Shown: piece after piece, positions 39,131 to 47,455 of the stretch
How positions within the stretch are numbered: the first letter of the stretch is position 1
Layout of the letters: each line of letters starts with the position of its first letter
From: Nitrospinaceae bacterium
GTDB lineage: Bacteria; Nitrospinota; Nitrospinia; Nitrospinales; Nitrospinaceae
Assembly: GCA_024644405.1 (NCBI GenBank)
Contig: JAHELC010000005.1
Span: 1-64,000 of the forward strand
Direction of reading: 5' to 3'
DNA: 64,000 bases
The notes under the pieces: generated by a model
Told to the model about the DNA's origin: nothing
What the model saw: the letters and a program-made list of their open reading frames with translations, nothing else
Databases searched by the model: none
Program-made: the position numbers and the translations under genes

Positions 39131-39390
39131 GCAGGGCTCTGGGTATGATTGTGATATCGGGTTGGGTTTCGGGCCCGGTTGAAAACTTGAATGCCCCAAA
39201 CTGGACGCATATTTTAGCATTAAACGGATTCAATGATGTAATTGGATTTTGCCAGGCCCGGGTTTCACAGATTGACTTATGGTGTTCCCCGCGATTATAG
39301 TTTTAATGAACAGGTGAGTCCCCGCCCGCAACCCTCAGCGGTTTCTCTGGAGTCCTCCATTCCACCCTTTGCGATTCAGGAGTCATTCGG

Positions 39391-40287
39391 TTGTCGACAA
39401 CCAGCATCGGTTTAATTCTATTATCCTCTCTGTTTCATGCCTTGTGGAACGTGTTGACTCAGACCAGCCGGAATTCCAACTTGCTTTCCGGACTGAAAGG
39501 GGTATGGATCATTTTCCTGGGAATGATCTTGTATGGTTTGAAGGGCAACGAATTCTTCCCGCCGGAAATCGGTATCTGGATTCTGTTGTCGGGGATCTTG
39601 CACGGGCTGTACATTTTAACCCTGTCCAAAGCTTATAGCGTTCAGGACATTTCTTATGTGTATCCGATTGCGCGGTCGGCCCCGGTGTTTGTCCCTTTTT
39701 TTTCATGGATCCTTTTGGGAGAGCGGTTGGGATGGGTGTCATTCCTCGCCATCGCGATGATTTTGCTGGCGGTCTACACCCTGCATTTTGAAGGACATCT
39801 GATCCGGGGTTTTAAAAATCTGTGGGACGCGATCTTGCACAAGGATTTGCGCTGGGCTTTCATTACTCTGGCCCTGGTGGTGGGTTACAGCTTGGTGGAC
39901 AAGCAGGGTATGGATCTGTTTGCTTTGCACAGGCCCGATGAAAAATTCGCCAACGGGCTCACGTTTTTCTTTTCCGAGGCCCTGATCGGGTTTTCCATAT
40001 GTAATCTTTATTTATTCTGGAAATACCCCCGGCAGGAAATTGTGAGTGTCTGGCGTGCGGAATGGCTGAGAGGCTTGGTCGCCGGACTGGCCACCATCGG
40101 GTCGTATGGCCTGATCTGCGTGGTCCTGCAATCCGAGCCGGTGGGGCAGGTGGTGGCGGTGCGACAAACCAGCGTTCTCATGGTCGTGGTCTGGGGATGC
40201 TGGAAATTAAGCGAACCGTTCGGAAAACAGAGGATTCTGGCCGCCTGCATGACGATATTGGGTGTCGGGTTGATGGCGTGGGATTGA
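39391..40287 (+). CDS. EamA/DMT-family membrane transporter
   Basis: The 298-residue protein has about ten hydrophobic segments in two repeated EamA halves. Family-like stretches are LFHALWNVLTQTSRN near the start, SYVYPIARSAPVFVPFFSWILLGERLGW in half one, and VGQVVAVRQTSVLMVVVWGCWKLSEPFGKQRI in half two. Relatives export amino acids or metabolites or move lipid-linked sugars; the substrate cannot be told. The start is TTG 39391 with AGGAG about 9 bp upstream. It is transcribed away from the acyltransferase fusion, with a 260-bp gap that should hold both promoters. Confidence 0.82.
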   Translation: MSTTSIGLILLSSLFHALWNVLTQTSRNSNLLSGLKGVWIIFLGMILYGLKGNEFFPPEIGIWILLSGILHGLYILTLSKAYSVQDISYVYPIARSAPVFVPFFSWILLGERLGWVSFLAIAMILLAVYTLHFEGHLIRGFKNLWDAILHKDLRWAFITLALVVGYSLVDKQGMDLFALHRPDEKFANGLTFFFSEALIGFSICNLYLFWKYPRQEIVSVWRAEWLRGLVAGLATIGSYGLICVVLQSEPVGQVVAVRQTSVLMVVVWGCWKLSEPFGKQRILAACMTILGVGLMAWD

Positions 40288-40421
40288 TCTTCCGCTTTTA
40301 ATTAAAAAGATTTAATGTCCTTATTGTTGGGTGAACTACTATAATAGGTGCATGGTTTCGTTTTGAGGTTGACATCCTCCCATTTTCAAAATTTTCTATT
40401 TCCTGACCAAAGAGGTGTTTT

Positions 40422-43205
40422 GTGAAATTCCTTTCGATTCGATTGTTCATAAAAATTTTCGTTGCGGTTTGGCTGGTCGTATCCTGGACTGCCGTCGAGG
40501 CTGCCCAGCGCGATACCCGAACCCTGGTATTGGGTAATGGCTTGCAGGTTCTGCTCACGTATGATCCCGATGTGGACCGGAGCGCGGCCGCTTTGTCGGT
40601 GGGGGTCGGACAACTGCACGATCCATGGGAAAAGCAGGGGTTGGCTCATTACCTGGAGCACATGCTTTTTCTGGGAACGAAAAAATACCCCGAAGTCAGT
40701 TCGTTTAAGGATTACCTCAACGCCAACTCGGGGGCCAGTAACGCCTATACGGGGGCGGATATCACGAACTATTTCCTTCAGGTCAGCCATCATGCCTTCG
40801 AGGGTGCCCTGGACCGCTTCAGCGGATTTTTTCGAGAGCCGCTCTTCAATAAAAAATATGCCGCGCGCGAAGTCAATGCCGTCAACAGCGAGTTTGATAA
40901 AAATCGCCTGCAGGACGGATGGCGAAGCAATCATTTGATAAACCAGACCAGTGAGAAAGGACATCCGCTAAGGAAATTCGGGATCGGAAATAAGGAAACC
41001 CTGGCAGGCGACAATCGCGCCGTTCTCCTGGCATTCCACAAAAAGTATTATGCGGCTTCCAATATGAGGCTGGCGATACTGTCGAATCTCTCGCTGAGCG
41101 AACAGGAGCATCTGGCCCGGCAATATTTTGGCGACATTCCCGATCATCCGGTGAAAAAACCTTTCATCGATCCCAATTACCGCAAGCCGCTTAAGGGAAA
41201 ATACCGGTTGATTAAAATTAAAACCATCAAGGACAGCCGGTCCTTGGGACTCGAGTTTCCGACGATACGTTTGCAGGATCACCTGGACAGCAAGCCGGCC
41301 TCCGTGGTGGCTTCGGTCATTGGCTATGAGGGGAAAGGTTCCCTGTTATCGAAGTTAAAAGAAGAGGGTCTGGCGCTGGGTTTGTCAGCCGGAGGCGGGG
41401 ACAGCCATCCCAATATTTCTTCATTTGACATCAACATCAGCCTGACTGAAAAAGGGGAGGCCGAGTATCAGCGGGTTATGGAACTGGTATTTGCTTATAT
41501 CGAGATGCTCCGGAAATCAGATTTCAAGGAATACACGTTCAAGGAAATTCAGGCCATGGCGCAGATCGATTTTGATTGGAAAAGCCCGCAGGAAGGGATG
41601 GGATTTGTGGCGGGCCGCGCGTCTCAAATGCAGAGATACAAGTTGGAGGATATTGAAACTCTTCCCTATTTGTTCAAAAAATATGAACCCGAGGCCTACC
41701 GGGCTATCCTGGAGACGCTGAAGCCGGAAAATATGCTGGTCAGTTTGCTGAGCCAAAAGGTAAAAACCGACAAGGTGGAAAAGTATTTTGGTACCGAATA
41801 CGCTTTTGAGGAAGTGGCGGGACAATCCTTTCAACGGCTGGCGCACCCAACCCATGTCGGCGGGATGATCTATCCGCAAAAAAATGATTTCATTCCCTAT
41901 AATTTGGAGTTGATTGAAAACAAGCCCCTGCTCGTGCGGGATGATAAGAGCGCCAGAGTCTGGTTCAAATTTGATGATCGTTTCAAGCAACCCAAGGTCT
42001 TTATCCAATTGTTGATTGAGACGCCTCTCGTGTATGACACGGTGGATCACCTGGCTCAATCCAAATTATATGAAGTGGCTCTGCAAGAGGGCCTGAATGA
42101 AATCACCTATCCCATTTCATTGGCGGGTTTGTCTTATAGCTTGAGCATTGAAAAACGCGGGATGACGTTGTCGGTGGGTGGTTATTCGGAACGGACGACG
42201 GATCTGCTCCAGCTGGTTGCCAAAAATCTGAAGCAGATTCGCATCGATGAAGAAAAGTTCCAAAACCTTAAGGAAGCCATCATTCGGAACATGGAGAACC
42301 GTAAGCTGGGACAATCCTATTCACGAGCGGCTTATTACAACCGGCAGTTTTGGTTGATCAAGCAGTACACCGAAGACCAGGTGATTGCTGCACTCAAAAC
42401 AATGACGCTGGATGATATCAAAAGTTACGCCACGAAACTTTACCAGAGGGTTTTTGTCCGCGGAGTGATCCATGGCAATTGGAATGCCGAGCAGGCGCGT
42501 AAGAGTCTTGATACGGTTCTGGAAGAAATCAACAGCCAGCCGCTGCCGGAAAGCGAGAGGTACCAGGAAGTGGTTGCAGTGCTCGATCCAGGTGAAAGGA
42601 AACGGTTTTCCCGAAAGATCGCCGACAACAATAACTCCATCTTTTATACCTTGCAGGTGGGGGAACGCAATTTTAAGGAGCAGGCCCGGGGCTCCATGGT
42701 GGCCTCTATCGTTGAAAGCGATTTTTATACCCAGATGCGCACCAATCAGCAGTTGGGGTATATCGTCTGGAGTTTCCACAATCAGGTTGAGGAGCGCCTT
42801 TTCTTCAAGATGATTATCCAGTCCGCCGGGTACGGTCCCTTTGAGTTGCAGAAGCGGGTCGAAGCCTGGATGAAGAAATCGGATACATTGTTTACTAATC
42901 TTTCTGATGAAGAATTTGAAAAGCATCGAAAGAGTTTGATTGTTTCTCTGGAAAAAAAAGGCGACAGCATCGCCGAAGTGGCGGGGGATTTATATTACTT
43001 TGCGGTCGATGAAAAAGGCGATTTCGATTTTAAAAAGAAACTGGTGAAAGCCGTTAAAAACCTGACCAAGCAGGAAGTCGTCGAGGCGGGTCTGAGAATT
43101 TTTCAGGATCCCCAGGTGGCGCGGTCGGTTATGCTCATGCGTTCCCGCAACAATAAGGACAAGGTTCCAGAAGGTGTATTGAGCGAGGTAATTTTCTCAA
43201 AATAA
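40422..43205 (+). CDS. Exported M16-family metallopeptidase (insulinase/pitrilysin-like)
   Basis: The 927-residue protein has a signal peptide (cut near AVEA, residue 27) and the inverted zinc motif HYLEH (His76, Glu79, His80) with the downstream Glu in EVNAVNSEFDKN. It is a single chain with four M16 domains, like E. coli pitrilysin (PtrA) and human insulin-degrading enzyme; the C-terminal half has the RTNQQLGYIVWS segment that binds substrate in those enzymes. It probably degrades peptides in the periplasm. The start is GTG 40422 after GAGGTG. It is a single gene followed by a terminator at 43251. Confidence 0.93.
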   Translation: MKFLSIRLFIKIFVAVWLVVSWTAVEAAQRDTRTLVLGNGLQVLLTYDPDVDRSAAALSVGVGQLHDPWEKQGLAHYLEHMLFLGTKKYPEVSSFKDYLNANSGASNAYTGADITNYFLQVSHHAFEGALDRFSGFFREPLFNKKYAAREVNAVNSEFDKNRLQDGWRSNHLINQTSEKGHPLRKFGIGNKETLAGDNRAVLLAFHKKYYAASNMRLAILSNLSLSEQEHLARQYFGDIPDHPVKKPFIDPNYRKPLKGKYRLIKIKTIKDSRSLGLEFPTIRLQDHLDSKPASVVASVIGYEGKGSLLSKLKEEGLALGLSAGGGDSHPNISSFDINISLTEKGEAEYQRVMELVFAYIEMLRKSDFKEYTFKEIQAMAQIDFDWKSPQEGMGFVAGRASQMQRYKLEDIETLPYLFKKYEPEAYRAILETLKPENMLVSLLSQKVKTDKVEKYFGTEYAFEEVAGQSFQRLAHPTHVGGMIYPQKNDFIPYNLELIENKPLLVRDDKSARVWFKFDDRFKQPKVFIQLLIETPLVYDTVDHLAQSKLYEVALQEGLNEITYPISLAGLSYSLSIEKRGMTLSVGGYSERTTDLLQLVAKNLKQIRIDEEKFQNLKEAIIRNMENRKLGQSYSRAAYYNRQFWLIKQYTEDQVIAALKTMTLDDIKSYATKLYQRVFVRGVIHGNWNAEQARKSLDTVLEEINSQPLPESERYQEVVAVLDPGERKRFSRKIADNNNSIFYTLQVGERNFKEQARGSMVASIVESDFYTQMRTNQQLGYIVWSFHNQVEERLFFKMIIQSAGYGPFELQKRVEAWMKKSDTLFTNLSDEEFEKHRKSLIVSLEKKGDSIAEVAGDLYYFAVDEKGDFDFKKKLVKAVKNLTKQEVVEAGLRIFQDPQVARSVMLMRSRNNKDKVPEGVLSEVIFSK

Positions 43206-43250
43206 ATAGTATATTTAAATTCTATAATCTAGATGCTGGATTAACTATTT

Positions 43251-43286
43251 AAAGCCCTCCTTCCGTCGGGAATGAGGGCTTTTTTG
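43251..43286 (+). terminator. Rho-independent terminator after the M16 peptidase
   Basis: AAAGCCCTC pairs with GAGGGCTTT (9 bp) around a 14-base loop, followed by a run of T. It lies 46 bp past the peptidase stop; on the other strand the T run is poor, so it serves mainly the plus strand. Confidence 0.8.
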
Positions 43287-43296
43287 CAGGAGTCAA

Positions 43297-44694
43297 TCAG
43301 CCGTATTGGATTTCGTTTTCAAGGTTCGGGGCGATGGGATGAGGGGTGCCGGCTTCCCGGACATACCGGTTCGTATTTTGAGCGTTCAATTTTTCGAACA
43401 GAAAGTGAAACTTGGTTTCCAGTTCTTTTCCGATTTCGGTTTTGATTGCATCCGAGAGATTCCAGAACTGGGATCGAAACGGTCCAAACCCTTTTTTACG
43501 GGTTTTGTAGATGAACTGTTCGTCGGTCATGCCGGATTTTTTCTCTCCGGCGAATGCCTGGTGCAGGTGGGCGTAAATTTCTTTTTTAAAGTCTGGGGGA
43601 AAATGCGAACTGTCATAAATCATATTCTGAAAATCGGTGGCCAGGTGTATTTCCGCTGTTTCCAGTTCCGGAAATTTATGGAACAGGTCAGCGGGCAGGG
43701 TGGAGGCCCCATGCTGGACCGCTCCCGCCAGATGATAATGCTCCCGTGAGATGCGGGACAGATTTTCCAGAGTCTCAAAATCCAGTTGCACTTCGGCAAC
43801 AGTGCCGTCCGGCAGTGGAACGCCGCCGTGACTGGTCCCGGTCTGGATGGAGATTTTGCTGATGCCCTTATGGCTCGGATTGACCTTCGCGAGGTCCTCA
43901 TTGAAATTATCCATATAGGCCCGGAGTTCCGCTTCATTGCTGTTCTCCTTGCCGACTTCCCCGATTTCTCCTCCCACTGAAATTGTCACACCTTTCGGTT
44001 CCTGTTCGCGGACAAATGAGGTCAACTCCACGCCCACTTCATAATTCAACCGTTGTTGTTCATTGACGTCTTCAAAATCGAGGGAAACCAGGGTCGAGGT
44101 ATCGATGTCGATATTATAAAATCCGGCGCTGATAGCTTCTTTGATAAGCGCTTTGAGTCCGTTGATCTCTTTATTCCGGTCCTCGTGATATTTTTTGGCG
44201 TTCACCTGGAAATGATCGCCTTGAACGAACACCGGGCCGCGAAATTGTTCTTTGATGGCAGCTGCCAGAATGACTGCCATCAACTCGTGGGGTCTTTGGA
44301 AGGTATACTCGATTTCCGATTTGGCGATTTCAAAAATAAACGCGCCGCAATCGGTGGTTTTGGCCGTCCGGAAAATAGCGCGGGTCATCTCATAGGGCAA
44401 TCCGCGGATGTTCAGGGCGGGGACCGTGTAGCCTTTGTTTTTCCCACGGCCACGGGCTTCATAGAGGTCTTGAATTGAGGCGGGGATGATCCCCATTTCC
44501 TGTGCCACGGATTTGATGATGTGGCGGCAATGCGCTCGAATTTCCCCATTGGGGTTTAAGACGGAATTTTTGACCAGCGCGTCCAATGGGGTGCCGCGCA
44601 ATTTATCGGCATTTTCTATATGAACGGAACCATTGGATAAGCTCACCATGCTTTTGAGGTGATGAGTCAGTTCCTCTTTTCCGGAAAATATCAT
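43297..44694 (-). CDS. Class II fructose-bisphosphate aldolase family protein
   Basis: The 465-residue protein has the class II aldolase barrel: YTVPALNIRG near residue 89, FVQGDHFQVN with the zinc-binding Asp-His (usually LDH), VSVGGEIGEVGKE, and the phosphate-binding TGTSHGGVPL followed by QHGAST. These enzymes split fructose 1,6-bisphosphate into triose phosphates. It is about 100 residues longer than the common forms, mainly an N-terminal extension of about 85 residues and a longer C-terminal helical part. A tagatose-bisphosphate aldolase or another sugar-phosphate aldolase is possible. Its upstream region faces that of the USP/PCP_red gene. Confidence 0.75.
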   Translation of the reverse strand: MIFSGKEELTHHLKSMVSLSNGSVHIENADKLRGTPLDALVKNSVLNPNGEIRAHCRHIIKSVAQEMGIIPASIQDLYEARGRGKNKGYTVPALNIRGLPYEMTRAIFRTAKTTDCGAFIFEIAKSEIEYTFQRPHELMAVILAAAIKEQFRGPVFVQGDHFQVNAKKYHEDRNKEINGLKALIKEAISAGFYNIDIDTSTLVSLDFEDVNEQQRLNYEVGVELTSFVREQEPKGVTISVGGEIGEVGKENSNEAELRAYMDNFNEDLAKVNPSHKGISKISIQTGTSHGGVPLPDGTVAEVQLDFETLENLSRISREHYHLAGAVQHGASTLPADLFHKFPELETAEIHLATDFQNMIYDSSHFPPDFKKEIYAHLHQAFAGEKKSGMTDEQFIYKTRKKGFGPFRSQFWNLSDAIKTEIGKELETKFHFLFEKLNAQNTNRYVREAGTPHPIAPNLENEIQYG

Positions 44695-45070
44695 CGAGCT
44701 TCTCCTTCTATGAGCAAAAAGACTTAAAATTCAATAGGATCTGGCCACATTGGAGCCGCAACACCGACTAATTACCAGGTTTCAAAGTTTATCTAGGGTT
44801 GGATGGACACGAAGTTATTGTCCCGAACTGTACGGATTGTGTTTGATTCCGTGTATAATGCGCCTTCGTATTTTGAGGGAATTATAACCCAATCCGGGTC
44901 GAATGAGGACGTAAAAATTTTCAGGCGTTGTCCCCGGTTTGAGGTCATTGAATTCAATTATTTGCTGAGACGATCATCACCCTACGGAGTATTTCCGGTG
45001 GGTATTTTTCCGGGGGTTTCGCCAGCCGCATGGAGGGTGGTGGATCCTTTTATAAAATGAGGCTTTTGTA
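44695..45070. other. Divergent intergenic region, no gene seen
   Basis: This stretch separates the aldolase from the USP/PCP_red gene. An 85-codon frame at 44803-45060 has no family likeness and no good ribosome site. A perfect TATAAT lies at 44854 without a good -35. I see nothing else firm. Confidence 0.5.
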
Positions 45071-45098
45071 TTGACACCCCCCATATTTTTGCTAGAAT
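45071..45098 (+). promoter_or_regulatory. Strong sigma-70-type promoter for the USP/PCP_red gene
   Basis: TTGACA at 45071-45076 and TAGAAT at 45093-45098 are 16 bp apart. The start would be near 45105, giving a leader of about 120 nt before ATG 45224, which is preceded by AGGGAGAG. Confidence 0.7.
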
Positions 45099-45223
45099 TC
45101 GCAAGCAATTGACACTGTTGGCTTTTGCGGGCGTTGGGCCCCTTCCAGCAGGGCTGAATTTAAGGATTTTTCACCTACTAAACAATTCAAATTAAGTATA
45201 TAGATTAGGGAGAGACTAACCCC

Positions 45224-47278
45224 ATGTTCAAAAATATTTACATTCCAGTCGATAACTCCGACTACTCGAATGAGTGTGTTGAGCTGGCTTTGCAGTTTGC
45301 CAAAGGATCGGAGGACACGGTCATTTCAGCCAGCCATGTTTATGCGGCTAAAATGCATGACGTTCGATTTCGCCAAATGGAAAGTGGCTTGCCTGAGGAA
45401 TACCAGGATGAGCAGGAACTTGAAAAGCAACGGGCGATTCATGACCAACTCATCACCAAGGGGATGGAGGTTATTACCGATTCTTACCTGGATGTACCCA
45501 AATACAAATGTAAGGCGAACAACATTCCTTTTGTCGGCAAATCACTGGAAGGACGGAACTGGATCGAACTGGTCCGGGATATTAAGGAGTCCAATTACGA
45601 TCTGGTAATCATGGGAGCCCTGGGCCTGGGCGCCATCAAGGACAGCCAGATGGGGACCGTGACGGAGAGGGTCATTCGCCGGATCGAAACCGATACCCTG
45701 ATTGTCAAAAATGTGCCAGCCATTCACGAACAAAAATCTTCCAGCGACAAAATCGTAGTTGCCGTGGACGGCAGCGGCCACGCTTACGGCGGGTTGAAAA
45801 CTGCCATCGACATGGCGAAGGCCCTGAACAAGCCCCTCGAAGTGATTTCCACTTTCGATCCGTATTTTCATTACGCCATGTTCAACAGCCTGACCGGCGT
45901 TCTCTCAAAAGATGCCGCCAAGGTATTCAAATTTGAACAGCAGGAAAAACTGCACGAAGACATCATCGACAAAGGCCTCGCCAAAATTTACCAGTCCCAC
46001 TTGGAAGTCTCCCGCAAAATGGTGGAAGATGAGGGAATGGAATGCACCATTCGATTACTGGACGGTAAAGTATTCGAGAAAGTCCTGCAGTACGCCCGCG
46101 AAGAAAATCCCTATATGTTGATTCTTGGGCGGATCGGGGTTCACAGCGCGCCGGATATGGACATCGGCGGCAACACCGAAAACCTGCTTCGCCTGGTGCC
46201 GTGCAACGTTTTCCTCTCCAGTAAAGTTTACAAGCCGCCGATCGATATGCTGGCGGAAGAAAGCATCGACTGGACCGCTGAAGCGAAAGAACGCTTGAAA
46301 AAGATTCCGGGATTCGTGCGCCCCATGGCGACCTCCGCGATTCTGCGCTACGCCCTGGAACGGGGTCACAGCATGATCACCTCCGGCGTTATTACCGAAG
46401 CGTGTGAAAAGATTCTGCCTGCCGGAGCGATGCAGGCCATGTACGGCATCGGTGATCAGATGCGCGAGAAGGTGGCCCGAGGCGAAGATCCGCTGGAAGG
46501 CATGATCGAGGACCGGAGCCGGGCGATGGAGGAAAAATTTGCTGCAGAAGTCGCCAAGGTTCAGGAAGAAAACAAAGTTAAGGATCAGAAAACGCTCAAA
46601 TGCAACGAGTGCGGCACCATCGTCCCCGAAGATGTGGTGAAGTGCGGTGTCTGTGGCGCCGGAGCCGAGAGCCTGTTCGCCATGGACAAATCAGGATTCC
46701 AGGCCGACAGTGACGAGAAGAGCGATTCTACAACCGTCACCACTTTCGACTCGGTGCAGGTGACCTGGACGCAGGATGCGTTGGATTACCTGAATCAGTT
46801 CCCCGAAGGCCATATCCGGAGACGTGCCCATGCGCGAATCGAGAAAAATGCACGGGTGCAGAAAGTCTCCACCATTTCAGTGGCTTTTGCCAAGGAACTG
46901 CTCAACGATAAGCAGGCGGGTGATACCCAATCAACGAAGGGCAACGGCAACGGTGATAATACGACTGAGCAGCCTGCCGAGGGATACAAAGCTTACGGAG
47001 ATTTGCCTAAATTCGAAGGTAAGAATTTCAGTAAAGGCGTTGAAATTGATCCCACTCAATATTTCTGGTCCGATGATGCGATCGGCCGGGTTGAGAAAGT
47101 TCCCAAAGGCTTCATGAGAGACAACACCATGGAGCGGGTGTTGGATTATGCCCATTCCCAGAACACCAATCACATCAACTTGGAGTTTTGTGAAAAAGGG
47201 ATCGAGGAATCCGTCAAGGTCATGAACGAACTGGTCAAAAACGGAGCGACCCTGGAAGATTTTCTCCCGCAAAAGTAA
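45224..47278 (+). CDS. Tandem universal-stress protein fused to three PCP_red-like domains and a zinc ribbon
   Basis: The 684-residue soluble protein starts with two UspA domains (about 1-165 and 175-335). The first has the ATP-binding G-x2-G-x9-G-T pattern in GALGLGAIKDSQMGTVT; the second has GRIGVHSAPDMDIGGNTEN. Then follow short helical modules like the C-terminal domain of light-independent protochlorophyllide reductase subunit B (PCP_red, DPOR type): WTAEAKERLKKIPGFVRPMA near 348, VTWTQDALDYLNQFPEGHIR near 512, and FWSDDAIGRVEKVPKGFMRD near 612. Between the first two lies a zinc ribbon (CNEC-x10-CGVC, near 460). It has its own strong promoter and no photosynthesis genes nearby. The role is not known; sensing of redox, stress or a tetrapyrrole is a guess. 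Confidence 0.85.
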   Translation: MFKNIYIPVDNSDYSNECVELALQFAKGSEDTVISASHVYAAKMHDVRFRQMESGLPEEYQDEQELEKQRAIHDQLITKGMEVITDSYLDVPKYKCKANNIPFVGKSLEGRNWIELVRDIKESNYDLVIMGALGLGAIKDSQMGTVTERVIRRIETDTLIVKNVPAIHEQKSSSDKIVVAVDGSGHAYGGLKTAIDMAKALNKPLEVISTFDPYFHYAMFNSLTGVLSKDAAKVFKFEQQEKLHEDIIDKGLAKIYQSHLEVSRKMVEDEGMECTIRLLDGKVFEKVLQYAREENPYMLILGRIGVHSAPDMDIGGNTENLLRLVPCNVFLSSKVYKPPIDMLAEESIDWTAEAKERLKKIPGFVRPMATSAILRYALERGHSMITSGVITEACEKILPAGAMQAMYGIGDQMREKVARGEDPLEGMIEDRSRAMEEKFAAEVAKVQEENKVKDQKTLKCNECGTIVPEDVVKCGVCGAGAESLFAMDKSGFQADSDEKSDSTTVTTFDSVQVTWTQDALDYLNQFPEGHIRRRAHARIEKNARVQKVSTISVAFAKELLNDKQAGDTQSTKGNGNGDNTTEQPAEGYKAYGDLPKFEGKNFSKGVEIDPTQYFWSDDAIGRVEKVPKGFMRDNTMERVLDYAHSQNTNHINLEFCEKGIEESVKVMNELVKNGATLEDFLPQK

Positions 47279-47358
47279 TCGGTTCGGAAAAAAAATTCCT
47301 GTCCAGCCTCGGTGGGATTTGCCGAGAGGTCTCCGAATTGCCAGCATTTTCAGTTTAG

Positions 47359-47405
47359 ACCCCTGTTTCGTTGTGTCTCTTATGACGGGCAGGGGTTTTC
47401 TTTTC
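47359..47405 (+). terminator. Probable terminator after the USP/PCP_red gene
   Basis: ACCCCTG and CAGGGGT form a 7-bp stem around a long loop of about 24 bases, followed by a TTTTCTTTTCC stretch. The long loop makes it weaker than the other terminators in the window. Confidence 0.5.
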
Positions 47406-47455
47406 CTTTTGATTTCACCTTCCTAAAAACTCCTACTACGGCTTATAATATTTAG

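Noticed and set aside
44803-45060. 85-codon plus-strand frame before the USP/PCP_red gene
   Set aside because: Composition is not protein-like enough, no ribosome site, no relatives recognised.
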